Assembly (NCBI GenBank): GCA_029983675.1
Contig: JASBYY010000005.1
Location: 1 to 64,000, forward strand
Direction: 5' to 3'
Source: Bacteroidales bacterium
GTDB lineage: Bacteria; Bacteroidota; Bacteroidia; Bacteroidales; F082
Length of the DNA stretch: 64,000 nt
Part shown: one piece after another, positions 45,251 to 54,045 of the stretch
How positions within the stretch are numbered: the stretch's first letter is position 1
Layout of the letters: every line of letters begins with the position of its first letter
Made by a program: the position numbers and the translations under genes
The notes under the pieces: generated by a model
What the model was told of the DNA's origin: nothing
Database searches by the model: none
The model's input: only the letters and a program-made list of their open reading frames with translations

Positions 45251-46408
45251 ATGCGAGAATTTTTGGAACTTTTTACTGACGTCTTGAAAAACAGCATATT
45301 AATTACCGGTTTGGTGACCATCATGATGCTGATGATCGAGTATGTCAATATCCATTCACACGGACGCCTGTTCGGCAAGTTGCGTGGAAATCGCTTTGGA
45401 CAGGTGCTTTTGGGTGCTTGCTTGGGACTCATTCCCGGCTGCTTGGGCGGTTTTGCCACGGTTTCGTTGTTTTCGCACAAATTGTTGAGTTTTGGCGCCT
45501 TGGTCGCCATGATGATTGCCTCCTCGGGCGATGAGGCTTTTGTCATGCTGGCCACCATTCCGAAGCAGGCTCTTGTGCTGGGGGCATTGTTGTTTGTCAT
45601 TGCGGTTGTTGTGGGCGTTCTCGTTGACCGTTTTCCGGGCAAATTGCAAAAGACAAGGCGTATGGGTTGCGACGAGTCATACCAACTGCATGATGCCGAC
45701 GATGAAAGTCATTCCACACATGAAAAGCCTTCATTCAAAAATTTGAGAAAAGCCGGTGTGGAACGCATTGTTTTGCTCGCTGGTGTGATCCTGTTTATTA
45801 CCACCCTTTCCTTAGGTGCTTTGGAGCATAACCACGGACATGAAAGTGCCACTCTTTCTACTGAACCGACAGTTGAAGTAGAAAGTACTAATAATGTTGT
45901 AAATCAAGAGTTTCATACACAAGGAAGCACCTTGAATATTTTTGATGAATACTGGCTCAATTTGATCTTCGCCATCATCAGTCTGTTTGTCGTGTATTTT
46001 ATTGCAACAGCGAGCCAACATGTGGTCAAGGAACACTTATGGAACCATATCATCAGCAAACATTTCCTTTTGATTTTCGCTTGGACTTTCGGTGCATTGC
46101 TTGTCATACAAATAGGGCTGCATTATTTTGATATTGAATCACGGATCAGCTCCAATGTACCGTGGATGATTTTGTTAGCGGTTCTGATCGGCATTATTCC
46201 CGAATCGGGTCCGCATTTGATCTTCGTAATGTTATTCGCATCTGGCGTGATACCCTTCTCGGTGTTGCTTGCCAGTTCCATTTCACAAGACGGACACTCG
46301 TCGATACCGTTATTGGCGGAAAGCAAGATGGGGTTTCTGAAAGCAAAGGCCATCAACACGGTTGTCGCCGTCTTTTGCGGTTATTTATGCTATTTTATCG
46401 GCTTTTGA
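45251..46408 (+). CDS. Putative 10-TM metal exporter (ArsP_2 / manganese transporter-like)
   Basis: 385 residues with about ten membrane helices in two related halves. The signatures GLIPGCLGGFATVSLFSHKLLSFGALVAMMIASSG, in the first half, and IGIIPESGPHLIFVMLFASGVIPFSVLLASSISQDGHSS, in the second, mark the ArsP_2-type family. A histidine-rich loop (HDADDESHSTHEK, EHNHGHES) lies between the halves and may bind metal. Relatives have been proposed to export manganese or arsenic compounds. The next gene, a universal stress protein, is 70 bp away with its own -7 box. Confidence 0.8.
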   Translation: MREFLELFTDVLKNSILITGLVTIMMLMIEYVNIHSHGRLFGKLRGNRFGQVLLGACLGLIPGCLGGFATVSLFSHKLLSFGALVAMMIASSGDEAFVMLATIPKQALVLGALLFVIAVVVGVLVDRFPGKLQKTRRMGCDESYQLHDADDESHSTHEKPSFKNLRKAGVERIVLLAGVILFITTLSLGALEHNHGHESATLSTEPTVEVESTNNVVNQEFHTQGSTLNIFDEYWLNLIFAIISLFVVYFIATASQHVVKEHLWNHIISKHFLLIFAWTFGALLVIQIGLHYFDIESRISSNVPWMILLAVLIGIIPESGPHLIFVMLFASGVIPFSVLLASSISQDGHSSIPLLAESKMGFLKAKAINTVVAVFCGYLCYFIGF

Positions 46409-46452
46409 TCGGTTTTCCCGAATCAATGCGATGTAAGAGAAGCGGATTTTTG

Positions 46453-46460
46453 TAACTTTG
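46453..46460 (+). promoter_or_regulatory. -7 box for the universal stress protein gene
   Basis: TAACTTTG, 18 bp before the ATG at 46479. It also explains why the TTG at 46458 is not used as a start. Confidence 0.45.
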
Positions 46461-46478
46461 TCCTCAAATATTCATAAA

Positions 46479-47276
46479 ATGAAAATCATCCTTGCCACCG
46501 ATTTCAGTCAGGAAAACCAGACCTTGGTTCCATACGCCCTCGATTTATTGAAAGAAACTGGCGGCACCATTGTGCTTTTTCATGCCTTCCATGAAGACGA
46601 CAATGTCACGAAATCAAGTGCGCTTGCAAAAATGGACAGTTGCGTTGCCTTGTTGAACGACGGTATCAACACCCTGCAGGCGGAACACATCAAAATCGTT
46701 CCCAGATTTGAGATCGGTGACCCCGAAACATTGCTATTGCGGCTTATTGCTTCGGAAAAGGCGGACCTTGTGCTGATGGGCACGCGCGGCAGAGGGCACA
46801 AGAGGTTTTTGGAAGGCAGCCTGTCGAAAAAACTCATGCTAGAATCGCCGGTGCCCCTGCTTTCGATACACGAAGAATACCAATACAAGCCGAACAGCGA
46901 AGTGCTTTACGCCACAAGTCTCAATAAGTCGGATGTAAAAAACATCTCAAAGATCTTTGAATTGCTGAAACCGTTCAATCCCCATCTGCATGTCATCCAT
47001 TTCATCCTTGACCAGGAACCCGAAAAGGCGTCGAAAGCCATGAAGAAACTCGAAGACAGCCTGAAATACATGGACTTTGCCGACCATATTACCTATAAGT
47101 TTGTGAACACCACCAGCACAAAATCGGCGATGAAAACCTATTGCGAGGAGAACCAGATTTCATTGGCCGCCTTCATTCCCTACCGCAAACGCTTCTACCA
47201 TCTGTTTTACAAAGATACGTTTACAAAAGAAGATTTTTACGACCTGCACATTCCGCTGCTGACTTTTAAGAGATGA
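46479..47276 (+). CDS. Universal stress protein, two-domain
   Basis: 265 residues from the ATG at 46479 (MKIILATDFSQENQTLV). The first UspA domain carries the ATP-binding signature GTRGRGHKRFLEGSLSKKLMLESPVPLL. The second half (LYATSLNKSDVKNISKIFELL onward) is a degenerate domain without the G-2x-G-9x-G motif. Single-copy tandem Usp proteins bind ATP or AMP and respond to stress. Its position behind the metal exporter may hint at a shared stress context. Confidence 0.9.
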   Translation: MKIILATDFSQENQTLVPYALDLLKETGGTIVLFHAFHEDDNVTKSSALAKMDSCVALLNDGINTLQAEHIKIVPRFEIGDPETLLLRLIASEKADLVLMGTRGRGHKRFLEGSLSKKLMLESPVPLLSIHEEYQYKPNSEVLYATSLNKSDVKNISKIFELLKPFNPHLHVIHFILDQEPEKASKAMKKLEDSLKYMDFADHITYKFVNTTSTKSAMKTYCEENQISLAAFIPYRKRFYHLFYKDTFTKEDFYDLHIPLLTFKR

Positions 47277-47294
47277 ATGGAGATCGTTTGATGT

Positions 47295-47765
47295 TCAAAT
47301 CAGGTTTTGTCTTCCGTTGAGAACCGCTGACTGCAGCACATCACCTTTATACGACAATTTGAGGGAGAAAAATGGCCCTTCCTCATCGATCAGTTTGAGA
47401 AAAATCTTGTCGCCCTGCCAAGAAGCAAGTTCGCCAAGATGCCGCTTGTCAATCCATTCCAACTCACCTTCGTCGCAATCGATAGGAGTTCCCTCCCATG
47501 CTGTGCATACAAAGATGTGCATCTGTTCGGCCGGCCAGATGTCGGAAACAAATGTTACGATGCCACAATAACGCCATTCAACGACATCGAATCCCGTTTC
47601 CTCCTTCACCTCTCGGCGCATACATTCTTCAGGACTTTCGCCTTCTTCGAACTTGCCTCCTACGCCTATCCATTTATCATGATTTTCGTCTCCCGATTTT
47701 TTGGTACGATGCAGCATCAGGTATTGTCCGTCAGCCTCCATGTAACATTGCGTGGTTTGTTTCAT
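47295..47765 (-). CDS. NUDIX hydrolase
   Basis: A 156-residue NUDIX protein. The box GGKFEEGESPEECMRREVKEETG matches GX5EX7REUXEEXGU. The opening KQTTQCYMEADGQYLMLHRTKK resembles MutT-like 8-oxo-dGTP diphosphatases of Gram-positive type. The substrate is not certain from sequence. It follows gdhA by 76 bp on the same strand, with a weak hairpin between. Confidence 0.9.
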   Translation of the reverse strand: MKQTTQCYMEADGQYLMLHRTKKSGDENHDKWIGVGGKFEEGESPEECMRREVKEETGFDVVEWRYCGIVTFVSDIWPAEQMHIFVCTAWEGTPIDCDEGELEWIDKRHLGELASWQGDKIFLKLIDEEGPFFSLKLSYKGDVLQSAVLNGRQNLI

Positions 47766-47790
47766 TGGGCATTAGTGTTTGAAAATGGCA

Positions 47791-47818
47791 AAGGCGGCCT
47801 TACGACCGCCCTTGCTGA
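47791..47818 (-). terminator. Possible weak terminator after gdhA
   Basis: A GC-rich hairpin (GGCGGTC, GTAA, GGCCGCC on the minus strand) is followed by TTTGCCATTTTC, a poor T-run. Partial termination before the NUDIX gene is possible. Confidence 0.35.
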
Positions 47819-47841
47819 ATGATGATGGTTCGTCATCAAAA

Positions 47842-49185
47842 TTAGACGATACCTTGAGCAAGCATAGCTTTGGCAACACGCATGAAGCCAGCGATGTTAG
47901 CGCCCTTCACGTAGTTGATGCTGCCATCGGCTTGTTTACCGTATTCCACGCACATGTCATAAATGTCGTTCATGATCTTGTGGAGTTTCTGGTCAACTTC
48001 AGCGGCCGTCCAGTTGATGTGACCGGCGTTCTGGCTGATTTCGAGACCTGATGTTGACACACCACCGGCGTTGACAGCCTTACCAGGAGCAAACGGAATG
48101 CCTGCATTCTGGATAGCAGCGATAGCGGCGGGCTGGCAACCCATGTTGGAGATTTCGGCAACATACTGCACCTTATTGGCGATCAGCATCTTGGCATCTT
48201 CTTCGTTCATTTCATTCTGGAAGGCGCTCGGGCAAGCGATGTCGCACTTCACGCTCCAAGCCTTTTTGCCGGGTGTGAAGATGGCTTTGCCGGGGAACTT
48301 GTCGGCCATATCCTGAACCTTGTTACGACGTGAGTCGCGCATGACCAGCATATAGTCAATCATTTCCTTGTCAATACCGTTCGGCAGTTCGCAAACGCCA
48401 TCGGGTCCTGACAGAGCGACGACCTTAGCACCCAGTTCGGTAGCCTTGGTGGCAGCACCCCATGCCACATTGCCGAAGCCAGAGAGGGCAATGGTCTTGC
48501 CATTCATAGTTTCGCCTTTCTGACGCACCATGCGGTCAACGTAGTACATGGCACCGAAACCGGTGGCTTCAGGACGGATCAAAGAGCCACCCCAGCCGTA
48601 GGCTTTGCCTGTCAAGGCACCTGTGCTATGCTCACGAGCCAATTTCTTGTACATGCCGTACATGTAGCCAATTTCACGGCCACCTACGCCAACGTCACCA
48701 GCGGGTGAATCCTGATCGGGACCGATGTTTCTCCAAAGTTCGTACATGAAAGCTTGGCAGAAACGCATGACTTCGGCGTCGGACTTGCCTGTCGGGTCGA
48801 AGTCGGCACCGCCTTTACCACCGCCCAAAGGCAGATTGGTCAGCGAGTTCTTGAAGATCTGTTCAAAGCCCAAGAATTTCAGCATGGAAACATTCACTGC
48901 GGGGTGGAAACGGAGACCGCCTTTGTATGCGCCGAGAGCGGCGTTGTACTGAACGCGGTAGCCCAAGTTGGTCTGAACCTGTCCTTTGTCGTCAACCCAA
49001 GTCACACGGAAAGTGAAAACGCGATCGGGTTCAACAAGACGTTCAACGATCTTTGCAGCTTCAAATTCAGGATGCTGGTTGTACACTTCTTCTACGGATT
49101 CGAGAACTTCGCGCACGGCCTGCAAATACTCATTTTCGCCTGGATGTTTGGCTTCCAGAGCGGCCATAATGTCATTTACTTTCAT
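47842..49185 (-). CDS. gdhA: Glutamate dehydrogenase (NADP-type)
   Basis: A 447-residue hexameric-type glutamate dehydrogenase. Signature LPLGGGKGGADFDP carries the catalytic lysine, and the Rossmann loop is ALSGFGNVAWGAA. Length and sequence match the small-subunit, NADP-linked enzymes of Bacteroidales. It links 2-oxoglutarate and ammonia to glutamate and can dispose of or assimilate ammonia freed by lysine and arginine breakdown. Cofactor choice is inferred from the family. Confidence 0.96.
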   Translation of the reverse strand: MKVNDIMAALEAKHPGENEYLQAVREVLESVEEVYNQHPEFEAAKIVERLVEPDRVFTFRVTWVDDKGQVQTNLGYRVQYNAALGAYKGGLRFHPAVNVSMLKFLGFEQIFKNSLTNLPLGGGKGGADFDPTGKSDAEVMRFCQAFMYELWRNIGPDQDSPAGDVGVGGREIGYMYGMYKKLAREHSTGALTGKAYGWGGSLIRPEATGFGAMYYVDRMVRQKGETMNGKTIALSGFGNVAWGAATKATELGAKVVALSGPDGVCELPNGIDKEMIDYMLVMRDSRRNKVQDMADKFPGKAIFTPGKKAWSVKCDIACPSAFQNEMNEEDAKMLIANKVQYVAEISNMGCQPAAIAAIQNAGIPFAPGKAVNAGGVSTSGLEISQNAGHINWTAAEVDQKLHKIMNDIYDMCVEYGKQADGSINYVKGANIAGFMRVAKAMLAQGIV

Positions 49186-49242
49186 TTTGTTACAATTATG
49201 TATTTATAGGTTAATTAATAAAACTTATTTCCTAAGACTTTG

Positions 49243-49250
49243 CAAAGGTA
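49243..49250 (-). promoter_or_regulatory. -7 box for gdhA
   Basis: TACCTTTG on the minus strand, 57 bp before the gdhA ATG. No -33 match at normal spacing. Confidence 0.45.
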
Positions 49251-49345
49251 GGACTTTTAATTCAACTAATATCCTTTTTTCAAGAAATTATTTTTCTCAC
49301 TTCCCGCATCTGCATAAAGCATTGCATCGACGGCTTTTCACCGGT

Positions 49346-50629
49346 TCAATAGCCGTATTTTTCCCTCCATTTGTCTTGCAAATTCTTTCTCAGCTCACGT
49401 TCACGCGGATTGTCCTGCGGATCGTATAACGTGGTGCCGCTGATGGCTTCGGGAAGAAACTCCTGCTCCACAAAATTTCCCTGATAGGCGTGGGCGTATT
49501 TGTAGTCCTGTCCATAGCCAATGTCTTTCATCAGTTTGGTAGGAGCATTGCGCAGATGCAACGGCACGTTCAAATCGCCGGTTTGACGCACCAAGGCTTG
49601 GGCGGCATCGATGGCGGCCACAGCCGCATTGCTCTTGACCGACGAAGCCAAGTAAATGACGGTTTGCGACAAGATGATACGGCTTTCGGGCCAGCCTATT
49701 TTGTTCACCGCATCAAAACAGGTGTTGGTCAGCAACAGCGCATTGGGATTGGCGTTGCCAATGTCCTCGGAAGCTAAAATCAACATGCGACGGGCGATAA
49801 AAAGCGAATCCTCCCCCGCCTCAATCATACGGGCAAGGTAATACAATGCAGCGTTCGGGTCGCTGCCGCGTATTGACTTGATGAAGGCTGAAATGATGTC
49901 GTAGTGCATCTCGCCCATCTTGTCGTATTTTGTGATGTTGCTTTGGATACATTCCGTCGTAAACGCATTGGTCACGACAAGTTCCTTATCCTTGCCATGC
50001 AGGTCGTCTAACGAATCGACAACGATTTCTATGGCATTCAGCAGTTTACGCCCATCGCCGCCACTGATTTGAAGCAAGGCATCGGTTTCCTTTAAGATGA
50101 TTTTCTTGTCGTAATCCGTTTCCAATGCATGTACGGCCTTTTGGAGCAGGATTTCCAAATCCGGTTTGTCAAGCGCCTTCAGCACATACACCTGACAGCG
50201 CGACAGCAACGGCGAGATCACTTCAAAGCTCGGGTTTTCTGTTGTCGCCCCAATGAGGGTGACCAGTCCCTTTTCGACGGCACCGAGTAGCGAATCCTGC
50301 TGCGACTTGCTGAAACGGTGTATCTCGTCGATAAACAGAATGGGGGCTTCGGGCGACATGCGGGCGCGGTCGATGACTTCGCGTACATCCTTCACACCAC
50401 TATTGATAGCGCTCAACTGGAAGAACTGTCGCCTCACCTGCTTGGAGATAATGAAAGCCAAGGTGGTCTTTCCCACGCCGGGCGGCCCCCAGAATATCAT
50501 GGACGGCACACGGCCGCTCTCAATGGCACGGCGTAACACGGCGTTTTCGCCAATCAAATGACGCTGTCCGATATAATCGTCCAAAGACGATGGCCGAAGC
50601 CGTTCGGCTAATGGTGTGGTTGATTTCAT
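49346..50629 (-). CDS. rarA: Replication-associated recombination protein A
   Basis: A 427-residue AAA+ ATPase (RarA/MgsA/WRNIP1). Walker A is GPPGVGKTT, Walker B is LFIDEIHRF, sensor 1 ends in GATTENPSFE. The C-terminal MgsA tetramerisation domain carries YYLARMIEAGEDSLFIARRML and GQDYKYAHAYQGNFVEQ. It acts at stalled replication forks. It is divergent from the dipeptidase gene. Confidence 0.96.
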   Translation of the reverse strand: MKSTTPLAERLRPSSLDDYIGQRHLIGENAVLRRAIESGRVPSMIFWGPPGVGKTTLAFIISKQVRRQFFQLSAINSGVKDVREVIDRARMSPEAPILFIDEIHRFSKSQQDSLLGAVEKGLVTLIGATTENPSFEVISPLLSRCQVYVLKALDKPDLEILLQKAVHALETDYDKKIILKETDALLQISGGDGRKLLNAIEIVVDSLDDLHGKDKELVVTNAFTTECIQSNITKYDKMGEMHYDIISAFIKSIRGSDPNAALYYLARMIEAGEDSLFIARRMLILASEDIGNANPNALLLTNTCFDAVNKIGWPESRIILSQTVIYLASSVKSNAAVAAIDAAQALVRQTGDLNVPLHLRNAPTKLMKDIGYGQDYKYAHAYQGNFVEQEFLPEAISGTTLYDPQDNPRERELRKNLQDKWREKYGY

Positions 50630-50718
50630 CGCAACTTAACATTAATAATTTGTCAACAAATATCGTCATACATTCCCTGCATGATTTATAGGTCTGTCGA
50701 GACCGCCAAGTTGACGCA

Positions 50719-50726
50719 GCAAAGTT
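50719..50726 (-). promoter_or_regulatory. -7 box for rarA
   Basis: TAACTTTG on the minus strand, 90 bp before the rarA ATG. Confidence 0.4.
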
Positions 50727-50769
50727 ATGAAATCGGCTTCATATTGCCACTATGAAACATTTCTTTCGT

Positions 50770-50777
50770 TACATTTG
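50770..50777 (+). promoter_or_regulatory. -7 box for the C69 dipeptidase gene
   Basis: TACATTTG, 16 bp before the ATG. Back-to-back with the rarA box, so the two genes share a short divergent control region. Confidence 0.45.
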
Positions 50778-50793
50778 CGCAAAATTTTAGCTC

Positions 50794-52518
50794 ATGAAGA
50801 AAAATACGTACCTTTTACTGCTTTTGATGCTGTTCGTTACGATCGACAAATCTCAAGCCTGCACCAACTTCTTGATCACTAAAGGCGCCTCTGTTGACGG
50901 CTCTACTTTCATCACCTATTGCGCTGACTCGCACATCCGCTACGGCGAGTTGTATTTCACGCCGGCTGCCGACTGGCCCCAAGGCAGTATGCGGATCTGC
51001 TACGACCGCAGCACCAATGCGCCTCGCGGTTCGGTGCCGCAACCGCCTCACACTTACCAAGTTTTAGGTTATATCAATGAAAATCAAGTCGCCATCGGCG
51101 AGACTACTTTCGGTGGCCGCGAAGAACTCCTCGACCCCACCGGCATTGTGGACTACGGTAGCCTGATGTTCATCGCCTTGGAGCGCAGCCGTTCGGCACG
51201 CGAAGCCATCAAAGTCATGGCGGATTTAGTCGAGGAATACGGTTACGGCAGCGACGGCGAGTCGTTTTCCATCAGCGATGCCAACGAAGTGTGGTACATG
51301 GAAATCATGCCAAAAGGCTTTACGCCAAAGGCAAACAAAGACGGCGACACCATCAACGCCGACCGAGGTGCGGTATGGGTGGCCATCCGCATTCCCGACG
51401 GCTACATATCGGGACATGCCAACGCCGCACGCATCACTACGTTTCCGTTGCGCGACGGCAAAAAGTCCATCACAGATAAGGACTGGAAAAAGCTCGACTG
51501 TCCCGAAGTCGAAGTGGTTTATAAGCATGATGTCATCGATGTCGCCCGTCGAAAAGGCTATTTCAAGGGTAAGGATGCGGATTTCGACTTCAGTGCGGCG
51601 TATGCCCCTGTCGATTTCTCGTCAGCACGCATTTGCGACCTTCGCGTTTGGATGATGTTCAACGAAGTGTGCGACGGCATGGAGCAGTATTGGGCGTATG
51701 CCACCGGAAAAAACCTCACCCACGGTCGTATGCCGCTTTATATCAAACCCAACCGCAAAATCACCTTGAACGATGTTATGGGTTTTATGAGGAACCACTA
51801 TCAAGGCACCGAGTTGGACAAGTCGAAAGGTGCCGGCGCCGGCCCGTTCGGTTCCCCTTATCGTTGCACCCCGCTTTATTGGAAATATGACGGAGAAACG
51901 TATTTTCACGAGCGTTGCACAGTTACGCAACAGACTGGATTTTCGTTTATTGCACAGTGCCGAAACTGGCTTCCAAACCCTATTGGCGGGATCATCTGGT
52001 TTGGCGTTGACGATACAAACTCGTCGGTTTACACCCCATTCTACAATGCCATCCGCGAGGTGCCCATCGAGTTCCGACAAGGCAACGGCGACATGCTCAC
52101 CTACTCCGATAATGCCGCTTTCTGGGTCTTCAACCGTTTGGCGCATTTCAAATATCTGTTTTATAACCGTGTCATCGCCGACATTCAATTGGTGCAACAA
52201 GAGCTGGAGCGCAACTACCAAGAGCAAATTGCTGCAATCGATGCACAAGCTCTCGCCTACCTACAAAACGATCCGGAACAAGCCCGCGACTATCTGACCG
52301 ATTTCGCACGCCAATCCGGACATCAAACGGTGCAGCGCTGGAAAGAACTCAGCAACTATCTTTTGGTGAAGTATTTAGACAGCAACATCAAACAGGAAGA
52401 AAATGGGGCTTTCAAGCGGAACGGCTTTGGCTATCCTGCACGTCCACAACAAGCGGGCTATTCCGATTCGTGGAAGAAAAACACGGTGGATGAAATGAAG
52501 CAGACAGGAGAATTGTAG
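50794..52518 (+). CDS. C69-family dipeptidase, secreted
   Basis: A 574-residue Ntn-type peptidase (family C69/U34). A signal peptide ends just before Cys23 in SQACTNFLITKGAS; exposure of this cysteine as the new N-terminus creates the nucleophile. Downstream GDGESFSISDANEVWYMEI and AVWVAIRIPDGYISGHANAARI are typical. It cuts dipeptides in the periplasm or at the cell surface, which suits an amino-acid-fermenting life. Substrate range is unknown. Confidence 0.92.
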   Translation: MKKNTYLLLLLMLFVTIDKSQACTNFLITKGASVDGSTFITYCADSHIRYGELYFTPAADWPQGSMRICYDRSTNAPRGSVPQPPHTYQVLGYINENQVAIGETTFGGREELLDPTGIVDYGSLMFIALERSRSAREAIKVMADLVEEYGYGSDGESFSISDANEVWYMEIMPKGFTPKANKDGDTINADRGAVWVAIRIPDGYISGHANAARITTFPLRDGKKSITDKDWKKLDCPEVEVVYKHDVIDVARRKGYFKGKDADFDFSAAYAPVDFSSARICDLRVWMMFNEVCDGMEQYWAYATGKNLTHGRMPLYIKPNRKITLNDVMGFMRNHYQGTELDKSKGAGAGPFGSPYRCTPLYWKYDGETYFHERCTVTQQTGFSFIAQCRNWLPNPIGGIIWFGVDDTNSSVYTPFYNAIREVPIEFRQGNGDMLTYSDNAAFWVFNRLAHFKYLFYNRVIADIQLVQQELERNYQEQIAAIDAQALAYLQNDPEQARDYLTDFARQSGHQTVQRWKELSNYLLVKYLDSNIKQEENGAFKRNGFGYPARPQQAGYSDSWKKNTVDEMKQTGEL

Positions 52519-52598
52519 GCTTACACCTGAAAGCCCAAGGCAAAGAGGTTTACTCTTGCTTTTACAGCCCTATTTTCATCTTTCATCTGCATTTTTCG

Positions 52599-52606
52599 TA
52601 TTTTTG
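52599..52606 (+). promoter_or_regulatory. -7 box for the GroES-like/ABC transporter operon
   Basis: TATTTTTG with a TTTC 21 bp upstream (52574-52577). It lies 33 bp before the ATG at 52640. Confidence 0.45.
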
Positions 52607-52639
52607 ACGATTGAAAGACACATAAGTCCCAAAGATATT

Positions 52640-53002
52640 ATGCACAGTATTGACAATCTGATAGTTGTAGGTGACAGGGTATTGATCAAACCCAAGACCG
52701 CACCTGAAAAGACACGCTCCGGTCTGTTGTTGCCTGCGGGTTACAATGAAAAAGAGCCTATTCAAAGTGGCTATGTCATGAAATGCGGTCCCGGCATTCC
52801 GATTCCCGTTTCCAAAGATCCGGAAGAAGAGCCATGGAAGACCGATCAAGGATCAGATTCACAGTACATTCCTCCCCAGGCACAAGTCGGCGACTTGGCT
52901 TTGTTCCTTCAAAAAAGCGCTGTGGAAATTGTTTATGGAGGCGAAAAATATTTCATTGTTCCCAACAGTGCCATTTTGCTGTTAGAACGCAACGAGTTGT
53001 GA
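52640..53002 (+). CDS. GroES-like co-chaperone paralogue
   Basis: A 120-residue Cpn10-fold protein from the ATG at 52640 (MHSIDNLIVVGDRVLIKP). The core RVLIKPKTAPEKTRSGLLLP and VGDLALFLQKSAVEIVYGGEKYFIVP match GroES. It is about 25 residues longer than normal GroES because of an insert near the middle (KDPEEEPWKTDQGSDSQYIP), and its mobile loop region differs. No groEL follows, so this is an extra paralogue. It is read with an ABC transporter just 2 bp downstream. Confidence 0.88.
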   Translation: MHSIDNLIVVGDRVLIKPKTAPEKTRSGLLLPAGYNEKEPIQSGYVMKCGPGIPIPVSKDPEEEPWKTDQGSDSQYIPPQAQVGDLALFLQKSAVEIVYGGEKYFIVPNSAILLLERNEL

Positions 53003-53004
53003 CC

Positions 53005-54045
53005 ATGGGCACCACGGGACGTAAGGCGGGATTCTGGATGCCGACGCTGATTCTTTTGGTCGGGATGTTATTGTTTGCCCTAAATCTGTTAATAGGTTCA
53101 GTGTCTATTCCGTTTTCCGATTTCATTGATGCCGTTTTCCATAATGCAGATACCACTTCACGTTCCATTATCTTGGAATACCGTTTGCCACAAGCGCTAA
53201 CAGCCCTATTGGCGGGCATGGGACTATCGGTTTCGGGGCTGCTGATGCAGACACTTTTTCGCAATCCATTGGCAGACCCTTCGATATTAGGCATCAGCAG
53301 TGGTGCCAGTTTGGGCGTGGCTTTTTCCGTATTGATGGCTGGCAGCATCAGTAGTATCGCCCTGAGTGGCATGACGTGGTGGACGACAATAGGTGCTGCC
53401 AGCGCAGCATTCGTAGGCGCTTTTTTAGTGTTGCTTCTTATTCTTGCAGTTAGCACAAGGTTGAGGAACATGGTCAGCCTGATACTTGTAGGTATCATGA
53501 TCGCTTACATTGCAAGTTCCGTGACCGATATGCTGAAGTTTTTCAGCCGAAAAGAAGATGTGCATTCCTTTGTAATATGGGGCATGGGCAGTTTTTCCGC
53601 CGTAACAAAAGCCCAGCTTCCTTTTCTCGCCTCTTGCATTGGCATCGGCGTTGTGGCTTCATTCTTTCTTTCCAAAACGCTCAATCTGCTGCTATTGGGC
53701 GACCGCTATGCCGAAAACCTTGGCGTGAACACCCGCCGTTCCAGCATGATTATCATATTGGTTTCGGGGTTTCTGACCGCTATTGTCACAGCTTTTTGCG
53801 GCCCCATTGCCTTTTTAGGCCTTGCGGTGCCGCACATTGCCCGTTTCCTCTTTCGAAGCAGCAATCACAAAGTACTGATTCCCACAACTATACTTATTGG
53901 AACGGATTTGGCACTGTTGTGCAATCTCATCGCTCGCCTTCCCGGTTTTGAAGGCAATCTGCCCATTAATTCCGTCACGGCACTGATAGGTGCCCCTATT
54001 GTGATCTGGGTTATTTTCCACCGTCAAAATATCTTGAAGAAATGA
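53005..54045 (+). CDS. FecCD-type ABC transporter permease (iron-siderophore, cobalamin or heme)
   Basis: 346 residues from the ATG at 53005, with about nine to ten membrane helices. Family signatures include RLPQALTALLAGMGLSVSGLLMQTLFRNPLADPSILGISSGASLGVA, and a final GPIAFLGLAVPHIARFL. This type imports iron-siderophores, heme or vitamin B12. It starts 2 bp after the GroES-like gene and its stop overlaps the ATPase start. Since the window encodes a B12-dependent mutase, cobalamin is one attractive substrate, but the sequence does not decide. Confidence 0.92.
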   Translation: MGTTGRKAGFWMPTLILLVGMLLFALNLLIGSVSIPFSDFIDAVFHNADTTSRSIILEYRLPQALTALLAGMGLSVSGLLMQTLFRNPLADPSILGISSGASLGVAFSVLMAGSISSIALSGMTWWTTIGAASAAFVGAFLVLLLILAVSTRLRNMVSLILVGIMIAYIASSVTDMLKFFSRKEDVHSFVIWGMGSFSAVTKAQLPFLASCIGIGVVASFFLSKTLNLLLLGDRYAENLGVNTRRSSMIIILVSGFLTAIVTAFCGPIAFLGLAVPHIARFLFRSSNHKVLIPTTILIGTDLALLCNLIARLPGFEGNLPINSVTALIGAPIVIWVIFHRQNILKK

